Source of the DNA: JAFGJQ01 sp964495075
Lineage (GTDB): Bacteria; Planctomycetota; Phycisphaerae; UBA1845
Length of the DNA stretch: 64,000 nucleotides
Direction: 5' to 3'
NCBI GenBank assembly: GCA_964495075.1
Contig: CAZBUJ010000005.1
Coordinates: 1-64,000 of the forward strand
Part shown: positions 1-9,297 of the stretch, in pieces
Layout of the letters: every line of letters begins with the position of its first letter
Position numbering within the stretch: the first letter of the stretch is position 1
The notes under the pieces: model-generated
Database searches by the model: none
What the model saw: the letters and a program-made list of their open reading frames with translations, nothing else
Told to the model about the DNA's origin: nothing
Program-made: the position numbers and the translations under genes

Positions 1-15
1 GTTGTTCACAAAGGG

Positions 16-57
16 TCCCAGGCAAAGGTTGCTCTGGCGAGCAACCTAAGCCTGGGA
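16..57 (-). terminator. Two-tier hairpin, probable terminator of the gene ending at 73
   Basis: An outer 8-bp stem (16-23 with 50-57) and an inner 7-bp stem (27-33 with 40-46) are both perfect. They are separated by a symmetric 3/3-nt internal loop and capped by a 6-nt loop. On the minus strand it lies 15 bases after the stop of the upstream small gene and is followed by CCCTTTGTG, a weak T-tract. A terminator is the simplest reading, but the T-run is short, so a processing or mRNA-stability element is also possible. Confidence 0.5.
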
Positions 58-72
58 GGGAGAGAGAGAGCT

Positions 73-450
73 TTATGGTACATCTCGCCCGGGATCGACG
101 TCCCCGGCGAGGGAACCGCACGATAGCACGTCATTGCCCGGCACGTTGTTACCGCACTCGGGCTCCGACATGACCAGCCCGTCCGATTCCGCCGTTTGAC
201 CGGTGCCTCGACAAGACAGACAGGCGACAGGAACAATCAGCGGCGTGTAAATCCCATCAATCTCGACAACGGCGAAACGGTCTTTGTCAGCGCCGCCGTC
301 ACTCATGAAGACGATTTGACCGCACACGCGAAGGCTCGGGCCAACGTGTTCGAACAGCGGACGCAGGTCGGGACTGACAACGTCCTGCAATACGAAGGAC
401 ACGATGTTGCCATTACTGACGAAGGGACGTGACACGACAATGCTCCGCAA
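73..450 (-). CDS. Hypothetical small protein
   Basis: A 125-residue frame that begins at TTG just after an in-frame TGA at 460-462 and ends at 73. The first 80 residues have a normal protein composition with alternating hydrophobic stretches (VLQDVV, VCGQIVFM, FAVVEIDGIYTPLIVP). The last 45 residues are Cys/Gly/Asp rich. I do not recognise a family and see no signal peptide or membrane segment. The strong hairpin just downstream supports a real transcription unit ending here. The start is uncertain because no clear Shine-Dalgarno site precedes the TTG. Confidence 0.4.
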   Translation of the reverse strand: MRSIVVSRPFVSNGNIVSFVLQDVVSPDLRPLFEHVGPSLRVCGQIVFMSDGGADKDRFAVVEIDGIYTPLIVPVACLSCRGTGQTAESDGLVMSEPECGNNVPGNDVLSCGSLAGDVDPGRDVP

Positions 451-696
451 CTCGATGATTCATCTCGCACGCGACATGCCATCGCGACGCGATCCATCAG
501 TTTGATAGACGACCGGCGTTAACTGCCTGTGGGGCCGGAGATAGCACGACGGCCCGCCCAAGATATCGCAGCCCGCGGGTCGGAACGCGCGGTGACCGGC
601 GGGAACGATCCTACTCGCCAGCGGGAAAACCCTTGCCCAATCCGGTCGTGAAGCGGGCGGGGAGGTGCCCCCGGCGTCACTGCGTGAATCGCGGTG

Positions 697-1476
697 TCAC
701 GGATTGGCGTACTCCGCCGTGAACTCGGTTTGATCGAGGAGGGTGCCGTTCAACAGAGTCTCAAGCTCGGTCAGGCTGGTCGCCTGGCCGGCGGTCAGGC
801 CGACGTGCCGGGCATCCAGGGCGTAGATGCGGAAGACGTAGGTGTGCGTCTCGCCGCTGGGTGGACACGGACCGCCATAGCCGAACTGGCCCTGGTCGAA
901 GTCGTTGAGCGTCTGCCCGCCGGGGACCTGTCCGCCTTCGGGAATCTGGCCGACGGACGCGGCGATGTCGAACACGATCCAGTGGATAAAGGCGCCGGCG
1001 TCCTCGTCAAATATCACAACCACGAAGCTCTGCGTGCCGGCAGGGGCGCCGGTCCATGATAGCTGGGGCGAGGTGTTGTTCCCGCCGCACGCGGCCCAGG
1101 CGAATCGGCGATCGATGAACCCCTGATTGTCGAGCAATGACCGGCTCGTCAGTTCGAAATCGCTCTCGTTCGGCGGCGGCTCTGCGCCGTCGGAGGAGTC
1201 GCTGTCCGCGGTTTCGTCGCCTTCCGTGGCGTCGTCGTTCGCCCCGTCCGTGTCGCCCGCGTCACCGCCATCCGGCCCCGATGCGTCGCCGCCGCCGCCG
1301 TCCGCTTCGCCTTGATCGCCCGTCTGGTCCACGCCGCCGGAACCGTCACCCGGCAGCAGGGGGACCCCCAGATCCTCGCCGCTGATCGCCCCGCCGCCTC
1401 CGGTGCCGCAGCCGATCAAGCCGCACGGTACGAGTACAACACTCAGGAGCCCGGTCACGAAGGCCTTGCCAGTCAC
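697..1476 (-). CDS. PEBP-family (YbhB/YbcL-like) lipoprotein
   Basis: A 259-residue protein. I chose the GTG start at 1476 because AAGGAG lies 8 bases upstream. The N-terminus is a lipoprotein signal: a hydrophobic run ending in LIGC with the lipidated Cys at about residue 23. A roughly 60-residue Gly/Asp/Glu-rich acidic linker follows. The rest is a phosphatidylethanolamine-binding-protein fold of the bacterial YbhB/YbcL type, with the family signature regions NNTSPQLSWTGAPAGTQSF, DEDAGAFIHWIVFDI and a C-terminal YVFRIYALD segment. These proteins bind phosphorylated small ligands or phospholipid head groups; the bacterial role is unclear. It is probably anchored in a membrane, with the acidic linker as a spacer. 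It lies 245 bases beyond the upstream membrane-protein gene. Confidence 0.85.
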   Translation of the reverse strand: MTGKAFVTGLLSVVLVPCGLIGCGTGGGGAISGEDLGVPLLPGDGSGGVDQTGDQGEADGGGGDASGPDGGDAGDTDGANDDATEGDETADSDSSDGAEPPPNESDFELTSRSLLDNQGFIDRRFAWAACGGNNTSPQLSWTGAPAGTQSFVVVIFDEDAGAFIHWIVFDIAASVGQIPEGGQVPGGQTLNDFDQGQFGYGGPCPPSGETHTYVFRIYALDARHVGLTAGQATSLTELETLLNGTLLDQTEFTAEYANP

Positions 1477-1721
1477 GGTTTTCGCTCCTTGCGTGGGGCT
1501 GCTGTGCCGGCCACGGTGGCGGCCGCGGACAGGGCCCGTGTGGTTTTCTCTCAACGGTCAATTGTCGGCGGTGGCAAAGGCCGGGGCAAGGCGGTGGCCG
1601 GGGATCGCCCATACTCGAGACACGGCCTGCAAACGGATGCGTCCAATTCGCGAGGCACGGACACCGGCGGTGATTCACGGGGTCGGTGGTTCAGTTCGCG
1701 CGCGGTCGCCGGTGGAGGTCG

Positions 1722-2855
1722 TCACGCCGCCGGTCCACGCTTCGGAACGAACCGGAGCAGGACGAGCAGTAAGAGGGCGTAGGCCGACTGGATGCCGAAG
1801 GCCTTGACGTACGTCGTGGCGGTCACGGTGAGGTCGCTGAAGAACTCGTGTTGGTGGGCGAATGTCATGGCCCCGACCGTCGCCCCGCCGGCCAGCAGGA
1901 TCAGCACGACGGCGGCGGCGTGGAGGCCGCGCGCTCTGCCTGTGGCGATGGTCCCGACCAGGGCGGCCATTGCAAACAGCATCAGCACGGCGATTCGCGG
2001 TCGGATCTGCGGCCAGGCCGCCTCGTACTCGTTCCAGGTGTGGGCGGCCAGTCCGGCCAGCGTCAGAAGAAGGCCGATCGCCAGAACCGCCGCCCAGCCG
2101 CGAGTGAGCACGGCGCTGGCGAGGACACACCACAGCGCCACGCCGGCCACGAGCACGATCTCGGCCACGTCCGGCGGACGGACACCTACACCCCAGGCGA
2201 GCCATTCGTGCTGGTCGGCAAGCCAGGCGTAGCACCAGAACCAGGCGGCCAAACCGGCCACGCCGAGCCCGAGGATGACCATCAGCGTGCGGAGGACATT
2301 CCTGGCCGCCCCGCGCCCGGCCGCACCGGCGAGGCCGGCCCCGCCGCAGAGGGCCAACCAGGCGATCACCGCCGTGGTGACGGTCAGCCAGGTGTACATG
2401 TCGAGTGACAGTCGGTGCAGGATCTGAGCGGCGGGCAAGTCGCCCCCGTGCGATTCCTCCAGTCCCCCATCGACCGGCTCGTACTCCACGACAGTTTCCG
2501 GATCACCTTCCGGCCACTCGTCATCCCCCGTGTCGTCGAGATCCACGGATGGCGGTGAGGGGTCGGCCACGCTCGCGGGCGGAGCGGGCATCAGGGCGGA
2601 CCAGTCGATGGACATCTCGGCGAGGCCTCGCATCATCATTTGCCGGCCGAGGTAGCGGTCGAGCGGATACCATGTGACATACAGCCACGTCGCGCCGACG
2701 AGCAGGGTGAGCACGCCGAGTACGGGCGGGAATACGCGACCGCTCGACGGACGGGACGGTGGCCGGGCGGGCCGCACGGACGGGCGGGACCGGCTCCGTC
2801 TCGGTTCCGACACGGAAAAGATCGTTTTGACTTGAAGGTCGTGCGTGTCCGTCAT
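1722..2855 (-). CDS. Polytopic membrane protein of unknown function
   Basis: A 377-residue protein with an Arg/Ser/Pro-rich cytoplasmic start (residues 1-42). One transmembrane segment follows near 43-62 (VLGVLTLLVGATWLYVTWY). Then comes a soluble acidic loop of about 90 residues (VDLDDTGDDEWPEGDPETV), and then about six to seven further hydrophobic helices to the C-terminus. No enzymatic motif is recognised. It follows the M16 peptidase gene by 71 bases on the same strand, so it may be the last gene of that transcription unit. The function cannot be inferred. Confidence 0.65.
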   Translation of the reverse strand: MTDTHDLQVKTIFSVSEPRRSRSRPSVRPARPPSRPSSGRVFPPVLGVLTLLVGATWLYVTWYPLDRYLGRQMMMRGLAEMSIDWSALMPAPPASVADPSPPSVDLDDTGDDEWPEGDPETVVEYEPVDGGLEESHGGDLPAAQILHRLSLDMYTWLTVTTAVIAWLALCGGAGLAGAAGRGAARNVLRTLMVILGLGVAGLAAWFWCYAWLADQHEWLAWGVGVRPPDVAEIVLVAGVALWCVLASAVLTRGWAAVLAIGLLLTLAGLAAHTWNEYEAAWPQIRPRIAVLMLFAMAALVGTIATGRARGLHAAAVVLILLAGGATVGAMTFAHQHEFFSDLTVTATTYVKAFGIQSAYALLLLVLLRFVPKRGPAA

Positions 2856-2926
2856 GACTCAGGATTCGCCATCGCGTTTTCGGTTTGACTCCGGGCCCCG
2901 CGATTTCGCCGCCACAATCCCGCCCC

Positions 2927-4156
2927 TTACGGCCAGTCCCGTGGGCCGACGCTGATCAGATGCCCGTCATCCAATGGGTACCGTTCAAAGCAGGCCGCGA
3001 TGGAACCGCCGTTGATCGCCTCGACGGCAGCCAGTCGTTGCTCCACCGTCCGGGGCTCGCCGCGATAGTCGACATCATCCATGACCTGAGTGAGGCGGTG
3101 GTAGGGCGATTCCCCTTCGACGGCCAGGCCGGTGCGTTGCTTGTTCCGGACGCGTTGTATCTCGTGGTCCTGCACGGGCTCCGTGGCGAACTTGGTCGCT
3201 TCGGTTCGCAGTGCGTCGGCCAGGGCTTCGGCCTTCTCCGGCTCACCGACCCCGTAGATGATCAGCAGGGCGCAGTCTTCGTATTCCAGTCGCCAGGCGC
3301 CGGCCCGCGAGCTGAGTCCGGTCTGAACCACGTTCCAGAAGATGCGGGAGTTGTCGCCGCCAAGGATGATGGCGGCGGCTTCGGCCGTGTCGTGCAACGG
3401 GTCCACCGCCGTCGGGCCGGCGTAACAGAGGGCGACAACCTGCTGCTTGAACCGGTCCACCTGTTTCTTGGCCGTCCCGGTATGGATGGTGGGCGGATGG
3501 CGGTTGCGCTGCCAACTGGACGGCTTCCAGTGCTCGCAGTACCGCTCGGCCAGGTCGAACACGTGCTGGGGGTCCACGTTACCCGCGCAGAGCAGGATCA
3601 TGTTATCCGGTGCGTAGTGGTACTCGAAGTACTCTTTCATCTGTTCGGGGTTCAGGGGGGCGATCGTTTCCTCGTAGCCCAGCACGGGCCAGTGCAGCGA
3701 GTGCCCAGCGAACACGCGTTCGAGGATCAGGTCGAACGCCACGTGCTCCAGGTGATCCTGGGACATGGCGATTTCGTTGAGGACGGTCTGCTTTTCGAGG
3801 TCGAATTCGTCGGGCGGCAGCGTGGAACGCATCATGTCCGCGAGGATGTCGATCTGCTTTTCCACGTCGGACGCGCGGGTGACGGCATGGTAGAAGGTGC
3901 GGTCTTGCGACGTGAAGGCGTTGGGGTGACCGCCGAGATTGTCGAAATCGAGGTTGATCTGGCGGGCGGACCGGTTCGGTGTGCCCTTGAAGCACATGTG
4001 CTCCAGGAAATGTGACACGCCGGCCAGCTCACGGGATTCGTCCCGCGCCCCGGCCCGAATGAGAAACCCCGCCGCCGCGGTGCCGACGCCGGGCATCTGC
4101 TCCACGACGATCCGCAGCCCGTTCGCCAACGTGTGTGTATGGAAAGGAGACGTCAT
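2927..4156 (-). CDS. M16-family zinc peptidase (active-site subunit)
   Basis: A 409-residue pitrilysin/processing-peptidase-like protein. The inverted zinc motif HxxEH is intact as HFLEH at residues 49-53, and the distal ligand glutamate is present in LNEIAMSQD (about residue 128). The family N-terminal pattern (NGLRIVVEQMPG, SVAFLIRAGARDE-like) is present, and the length fits a single-chain M16B protein. It lies 54 bases downstream of a paralogous M16 gene lacking the zinc ligands. This is the classical arrangement of an active and an inactive subunit forming a heterodimeric peptidase. No signal peptide is visible, so it is probably cytoplasmic, although some homologues act on periplasmic or pro-peptides. 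The ATG start has no obvious Shine-Dalgarno site. Confidence 0.93.
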   Translation of the reverse strand: MTSPFHTHTLANGLRIVVEQMPGVGTAAAGFLIRAGARDESRELAGVSHFLEHMCFKGTPNRSARQINLDFDNLGGHPNAFTSQDRTFYHAVTRASDVEKQIDILADMMRSTLPPDEFDLEKQTVLNEIAMSQDHLEHVAFDLILERVFAGHSLHWPVLGYEETIAPLNPEQMKEYFEYHYAPDNMILLCAGNVDPQHVFDLAERYCEHWKPSSWQRNRHPPTIHTGTAKKQVDRFKQQVVALCYAGPTAVDPLHDTAEAAAIILGGDNSRIFWNVVQTGLSSRAGAWRLEYEDCALLIIYGVGEPEKAEALADALRTEATKFATEPVQDHEIQRVRNKQRTGLAVEGESPYHRLTQVMDDVDYRGEPRTVEQRLAAVEAINGGSIAACFERYPLDDGHLISVGPRDWP

Positions 4157-4210
4157 GGTTCGGTGTTCGCGCTGGTCGCCGCGTCCCTGAGCCTCGTCAT
4201 CGGACGCCCC

Positions 4211-5461
4211 TCACGGCGTCCCGTCTGGGCCTCTGACCCCCGCGGGGCCCAAGGTTACTACACTCAGCGGACGCCACGGATGCTCCGCCAGGTATCGCTT
4301 GATGTCCTTGAGGGTTACGGCTTTGACCCGGGCGAGTTTCTCCTCGGTCGGGATGATTTTTCCGTAGTGGAACAGGTCATCGGCCAGTTCACTGCACCGG
4401 GCCCGCGTTCGATCGCCGCGAATCACCACGTCCACTTCGATCTGGGTGACGGCCCGGTCGATTTCCTCCTGGGTGATGTCCTCGGTCAGCCGCTCGAGTT
4501 CGCGCAGGATGGTGCCGTAGGTCCGGTCACAGTGCTCGACGCGGCTCGACGCCCCGACGAAGAGCATGCCGGCCCCGCGCGGGAATTCACCCCACGCGGA
4601 GATCCAGTAGACCAGCCCCTGCTTCTCCCGCACCTCGGTGAACAGGCGCGAACTCATGCCCGCCGAGAGGATGGCCAGGACCACCCGCTGCACGAAATAG
4701 AGCGGGTGTCCCTTGGACAGCCCGCGGAACCCCATCGCGATCTGCACCTGCTCGCAGTCCTTGGTGTGATGGGTGGAGACGGGGCTGAATTCGATGGGGT
4801 GGTCCACGCGGCCGAGCAGCTCGGCCGAACCCCAGCTCGCGAAGTGCCGTTCCAGCGAGTCGGCGATGACATCGGCTTCGACCGGTCCCGCCACGGCGAC
4901 CTGCATGCGCCCGGCCTGGAACATGGACCGCCAGAACGAAACAACATCGTCGCGGGTGATTTTCTCGAGCATTTCCCGCTCGCCGAGCGGGTGTCGCCCC
5001 AGGACGGGACCGTACGCCTGGCGTCCCACGAGCTTGTCGGTGAGCGACTGCGGGTCGTCCTCCAGCGACTGCAATTCTTGTCGGCCGAGTTCGATGGCGA
5101 CGTCGACGAAGGGCTGCGGGAAGGTGGCGGTGCGCAGGAACTCCGCGTGCAACTCCACCGATCGATCCATGTACTCGGGCAGGACGAGCGAGGTGAACCG
5201 CATGCTCTCCCGCTCGGTCCACGAGTTGTGGGACGCCCCGATCGCGTCGAACGCGTCGGAGAGGCCGCGGGCGTCGAACCGGGCGGAGCCCTTTTCCGCC
5301 GTCTCTTCCACCACGCGGGCGAGCCCGAGGCGGTCGGCCGGTTCGTCCACCGCCCCGGCCAGCAGGCGCAGGTCGATCGCCACGGCCCGTCGGTGGGGCA
5401 GGGCCGCACAGGCCAACTCGATGCCATTCGTCAACAGCTTGTGTGTGAGTCTCTCCGTCAT
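4211..5461 (-). CDS. M16-family protein lacking the zinc site (partner subunit)
   Basis: A 416-residue M16-fold protein. The ATG at 5461 (MTERLTHKLLTNGIELA) was chosen because it aligns with the start of the neighbouring M16 protein; sequence upstream in the same frame does not look like protein. At residues 49-53, exactly where the neighbour has HFLEH, this one reads RVVEE, so both zinc histidines are lost while the fold is retained (GMSSRLFTEVREKQGLVYWISA in the C-terminal half is a conserved M16 substrate-binding region, split here across 20 residues). By analogy with known M16B pairs it would supply substrate binding to its active partner. It lies 65 bases after the phosphohexomutase stop and may be co-transcribed with it. 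Confidence 0.9.
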   Translation of the reverse strand: MTERLTHKLLTNGIELACAALPHRRAVAIDLRLLAGAVDEPADRLGLARVVEETAEKGSARFDARGLSDAFDAIGASHNSWTERESMRFTSLVLPEYMDRSVELHAEFLRTATFPQPFVDVAIELGRQELQSLEDDPQSLTDKLVGRQAYGPVLGRHPLGEREMLEKITRDDVVSFWRSMFQAGRMQVAVAGPVEADVIADSLERHFASWGSAELLGRVDHPIEFSPVSTHHTKDCEQVQIAMGFRGLSKGHPLYFVQRVVLAILSAGMSSRLFTEVREKQGLVYWISAWGEFPRGAGMLFVGASSRVEHCDRTYGTILRELERLTEDITQEEIDRAVTQIEVDVVIRGDRTRARCSELADDLFHYGKIIPTEEKLARVKAVTLKDIKRYLAEHPWRPLSVVTLGPAGVRGPDGTP

Positions 5462-5526
5462 CGTCACCAGGCCAGGAATCGCTGGTGGCCCCCAACGCCG
5501 CCGGACGGCGACCGGGGTCGGTCGGG

Positions 5527-7113
5527 TCAGTGGGCCACCGGCGTTCCCAGATGTTGCGCGACCTCCTCCAGTTTCTGTTGCATGAGCTCCGGGGTGTCCG
5601 CCTCGAGGTTCAGCCGCAGCAGCGGCTCGGTATTCGACTTTCGGACGTTGAACCACCAGTCCTTGAACTGGACGGTGATCCCGTCGAGGAAATCGATCCG
5701 GCCGTCTGCGTAGATTTGCTGCAGGTGCTTGATGGTCGCGTCCTGCTCGGGGTTCTCGAAGTTTCGTTCGCCGCTGCACGGGTAGCGGCTGACCGGCGCG
5801 ATGATCTCGCTGAGGGGCTTGTCCAGGTGCGTGAGCAGGTTGATCACGTGGACGAGGGCGAGCATTCCAGAGTCACAGTAGAAGTTGTCGCGGAAGTAGA
5901 AATGGCCGCTCAACTCGCCCCCGAACGGCGCCTTGGCGTCGGCGAGGGCCCGCTTCATGAACGCGTGTCCCACCCGTTCGCGACGCGGGGTCCCGCCCGC
6001 CCGCTTGATTTCTTCCACCACCGCTTTGCTCGATCGCAAGTCGTACACGATGGTCGACTTGGGGTACTTGGCCAGGAACTCCCGGGCCAGCACCGCGGTC
6101 AGCATGTCGCACCGGACGATCTGGGTCTTCTCATCGACGACCATCAGGCGGTCCGCGTCGCCGTCGAAGCAGACGCCGAAGTCCGCCCCCGTTCGCTGAA
6201 TTTCCGCCTGCAACTGGCGGAGGTTCGTTTCCACCAGCGGGTTCGGATCGTGGACGAATTCCCCGTTATGTTCCATGTTGATGCAGCGGAACTCCAACTC
6301 CGGCACATCGCCGAACACGATGGGGACCCACTTGCCGGCCATCCCGTTCGAGGCGTCCATGGCGATTGTCATGGGGCGGGGCGGGGCGAGGTACTGCCGG
6401 ATGAAGTCCTTGTACTGGGTGTTGAGTTCGCGCAACCGGAGTTCGCCCTGATGGCCCGTGTCGTGCCGGGTCAGGTTGGTCACGATCTTGCGAATGTCGT
6501 CCAGGCCGGTCTCGCCGCCGATCGGCACGCCCTTGGCCCCCGAAATCTTGAATCCGTTGTAGCGGGCGGGGTTGTGGCTGGCGGTGACCTGCACCCCGCC
6601 GCACGTCTTGAGGTGGTTGATGGCGAAGTACATCTGCGACGTGTCGATCATGCCGATGTCGATGACCGAAGCCCCGGTCGCCCGGGCCCCCTTGATGAAT
6701 GCCTCGGCGATCGACGGGCTGCTCTTGCGCATGTCCCGTCCGACGATGATGGCCGACGCGTTGGGGTCGGCCCGATCCATCCCGCGGATGCTGGATTGGA
6801 GAAACGACGCGGTTCCGTGTCCGATCCGCCAGGCCACGTCCTCGTTGATCATGTCCGGGTAGGTGCCGCGGATGTCGTATGCCTTGAAGATCTTCTCCAA
6901 CATGAACGCTCTCGCCTTTTCCTGCTGGTGTCTGGTGTGAATGGCGGACGGCAGGTCGACCGTGCGGCCGCTGTGCTCCTCGTCGTTGAACTGGCATCCC
7001 TTGCAGTAGGGGTAGTTGGCTCGGCGCCGCCCCAGGCAGATTGCGTCGGATATTTTCACATGGGGCTGGTTGGGGCAGAACCGCGTGTAGTCCGAACTGC
7101 TTTGCTGCACCAC
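5527..7113 (-). CDS. Phosphomannomutase/phosphoglucomutase with Cys-rich N-terminal extension
   Basis: A 528-residue alpha-D-phosphohexomutase that interconverts hexose 1- and 6-phosphates for glycan and glycogen metabolism. All signatures are visible: the active phosphoserine loop VTASHNP (Ser179), the metal loop DGDADR (317-322), the sugar-binding GGELSGH and the phosphate-binding KSNTEP near the C-terminus. An unusual 70-residue extension precedes the usual start MLEKIFKAYDIRG. It carries four cysteines (13, 26, 37, 40) ending in YCKGC, a possible metal knuckle. The GTG at 7113 is favoured: an in-frame TGA lies directly before it and GGAGGG is 11 bases upstream. The ATG at 6903 is a credible alternative. 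It heads the minus-strand unit with the M16 pair. Confidence 0.93.
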   Translation of the reverse strand: MVQQSSSDYTRFCPNQPHVKISDAICLGRRRANYPYCKGCQFNDEEHSGRTVDLPSAIHTRHQQEKARAFMLEKIFKAYDIRGTYPDMINEDVAWRIGHGTASFLQSSIRGMDRADPNASAIIVGRDMRKSSPSIAEAFIKGARATGASVIDIGMIDTSQMYFAINHLKTCGGVQVTASHNPARYNGFKISGAKGVPIGGETGLDDIRKIVTNLTRHDTGHQGELRLRELNTQYKDFIRQYLAPPRPMTIAMDASNGMAGKWVPIVFGDVPELEFRCINMEHNGEFVHDPNPLVETNLRQLQAEIQRTGADFGVCFDGDADRLMVVDEKTQIVRCDMLTAVLAREFLAKYPKSTIVYDLRSSKAVVEEIKRAGGTPRRERVGHAFMKRALADAKAPFGGELSGHFYFRDNFYCDSGMLALVHVINLLTHLDKPLSEIIAPVSRYPCSGERNFENPEQDATIKHLQQIYADGRIDFLDGITVQFKDWWFNVRKSNTEPLLRLNLEADTPELMQQKLEEVAQHLGTPVAH

Positions 7114-7286
7114 GACTCAAGCATCCCTCCGCGTGGAAGACAACATCATACAACGGCGCCAGCCGGTTTTCGGCGGCTCATCTTACCCGATGCGTTCAGG
7201 GCGGGCCAGCAGGAATGGGTACGGGGACGCCCCGGACGCGTGGGAACAGGTGTCGACGTCGTCGGCCGGCCCTTCGCGCCCGGCGA

Positions 7287-7314
7287 TTGACGCAACCCCG
7301 GGCCGGTCGATAAG
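7287..7314 (+). promoter_or_regulatory. Predicted sigma70-type promoter of the TolC-like gene
   Basis: TTGACG at 7287-7292, a 16-base spacer and GATAAG at 7309-7314, about 120 bases ahead of the TolC-like start. The -10 element belongs to the recurring CGATAA series seen ahead of several genes in this window. The prediction is by sequence only. Confidence 0.45.
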
Positions 7315-7434
7315 ATTCCCTCTCGCGGGAGCCAACGGTGGCGGTGCGGCGCGGCACCCACGGTCAACCACGTTCCGGCGATCCGTCTGGTGCGTGAGGC
7401 TCTCCTCCAACCACGAAAGGTGTGCGGGCGGACC

Positions 7435-9297
7435 ATGTCAGCATCATCCATCACGAACCGCCGAATGCAGGTACTGCTGGGTTTTGTGATCGTCGGCGGT
7501 ATGGGTCTAATCGCCCGGGCCGGCCGCGTCCAGACGCCGCCCCCGACGCGCGACGACGACGAGATCGTGGACCCCGCGGGTCTGAAGACGGTGGAGGACC
7601 TGCCGGTCATCGATACGCCGGATCCGGCGGACATCATGGGTACGATCGCGGCCGTCGAAGCGATCGACCACGAGCGGTTGCTGTGGCATCTTCCCGATCC
7701 GGACGACCTCCGGAAGGAAGCACTGGTGAAGGCCGAAGAGGCGAAACGGGCGTTGGAGGAGAAGCGCGGCTCGCTCCGGGACCTCCGAGCCGATCAGGTC
7801 TATTACGAAAAGCTCGCCGAGTACCTCAAGGTCATCAGCCGGCCCCAGAAACTCGATGTCCCCCGGATGGGGGCCATTCGCCGCGCGCTGGCCAACAGTT
7901 TCCAGATCCGGATCGCCAGCTATAACCCCGCCATCGAAACGACGCGGATCGTCGAGGCGGAAGCGGCGTTCGACGCCACGTTTTTCACCAACTTCACGAA
8001 GACCATGCAGGACATCCCCACGGCCAGCGAACTCCAGGGGACGCAAACGGACATCTTCCTCGTCGAAGGCGGGTTGCGGCAGTTGCTGCCGTCGGGCATG
8101 CAGGTGTCGACCTCGCTCGACCTGCGCCGCGAAGCGACGAATTTCCAGTTCCAGGACTTCAGTCCGGTCTATAACAGCCAGTTCAAGGTCGAGTTCCGCC
8201 AGCCCATGTTGCGCGGGTTCGGCATCGACTTCAACCGGGCCCAGATCAACGTGTCCAAGCTCGACCGGTCCATCAGCGACGAAGCGTTCGCCCGCCAGGT
8301 GCAGGACACGCTGCGGGACGTCGAGATCGCCTACTGGCGCGTGTTCCAGGCGCGGCGGATCGTGGGGATCCAGGCCCGGCTGCTCGCCACGTTCGAGCAG
8401 ATCTACGAGCGGCTGCGACAGCGCGGTCCGTTCGACGTCATCCCCATCCAGATCAATGAGACCCGGGCCCGGCTGGAGTCCACCAAGGCCGACTTCATCC
8501 GGATCTGCAACGAACTCCGCAACGCCGAGGACCAACTGATTGCCCTGGTCAATGACCCGCAGTTCGACCTGGCCGATGATATGGAGCTGATCCCGGTCGA
8601 TTTGCCCGTCATCGATCCGCTGGTGCTCGACCGGCTGGCCGAGGTGCAGTCGGCCCTGGACCACCGGCAGGAGATCAAGGAGGCTCAACTCCAGGTCAAC
8701 AAGGCGAGCATCCTGGTGGGGGCGGCCAAGAACCAGGCCATGCCCCGGGCGGACCTGCTGTTCAGCTACGCGGTGGACGGGCTGGGCGTCAGCGCCCACC
8801 GGGCCTTCTCCGAAGTCACCAAGAACGACTACCACGAGTACTTCGTCGGCGTCGAGTTGGAGATCCCGGTCGGCAACCGGGCTCCGCGGGCCGCCCTGCA
8901 ACGGGCCCGCATGCAGCACGGGCAGGCGATCGCATCCCTCAAGGCCACGTTCGAGCAGGTCATCTTCGACGTGAACGCCCGGGTCCGCGAGGTCCTGGTC
9001 CAGTTCAACCTGATCCTGCCGAACTTCGATTCGGCGGAGGCGAGTGAAGCCCAGGTCAACTCGATCCGTGCCCGCGCGGAGACGCAGAACTACATTCAGC
9101 TCAGCAACGAGCTGGACGCCTTGCGAGCGCTCGCCTCGAATCGATCGGAGTTGCTGCGGGCACTCGTCGAGTACAACGTGGCCATCGTCGAGTTGGAACG
9201 CGCCAAGGGGACGCTGCTCAAGTTCTACAACGTCGAAATCCCGGACCACGACCTCGATCGCGGAAGGTACGAGACGGGCCTGGCGGATGGTTTCTAG
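7435..9297 (+). CDS. TolC-like outer membrane efflux protein
   Basis: A 620-residue protein of the outer membrane efflux (OEP/TolC) family, which forms the trans-periplasmic channel for type I secretion and tripartite efflux pumps. The start at 7435 (MSASSITNRRMQVLL) leads into one hydrophobic export segment, then an acidic, Pro-rich region. A first coiled-coil region occurs around residues 90-130 (KAEEAKRALEEKRG). Two long alpha-helical repeats follow, with typical OEP features (FRQPMLRGFGIDFNRAQI, VEIAYWRVFQARRI, VGVELEIPVGNRAPRAALQRA, VEYNVAIVELERAKGTLL). It is longer than E. coli TolC because of the N-terminal 120 residues. No inner-membrane pump or adaptor gene is adjacent, so the partner is elsewhere. 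Confidence 0.9.
   Translation: MSASSITNRRMQVLLGFVIVGGMGLIARAGRVQTPPPTRDDDEIVDPAGLKTVEDLPVIDTPDPADIMGTIAAVEAIDHERLLWHLPDPDDLRKEALVKAEEAKRALEEKRGSLRDLRADQVYYEKLAEYLKVISRPQKLDVPRMGAIRRALANSFQIRIASYNPAIETTRIVEAEAAFDATFFTNFTKTMQDIPTASELQGTQTDIFLVEGGLRQLLPSGMQVSTSLDLRREATNFQFQDFSPVYNSQFKVEFRQPMLRGFGIDFNRAQINVSKLDRSISDEAFARQVQDTLRDVEIAYWRVFQARRIVGIQARLLATFEQIYERLRQRGPFDVIPIQINETRARLESTKADFIRICNELRNAEDQLIALVNDPQFDLADDMELIPVDLPVIDPLVLDRLAEVQSALDHRQEIKEAQLQVNKASILVGAAKNQAMPRADLLFSYAVDGLGVSAHRAFSEVTKNDYHEYFVGVELEIPVGNRAPRAALQRARMQHGQAIASLKATFEQVIFDVNARVREVLVQFNLILPNFDSAEASEAQVNSIRARAETQNYIQLSNELDALRALASNRSELLRALVEYNVAIVELERAKGTLLKFYNVEIPDHDLDRGRYETGLADGF

Noticed and set aside
5485..7290. 601-codon plus-strand frame opposite phosphohexomutase
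   Set aside because: Antisense to an enzyme with complete active-site motifs.
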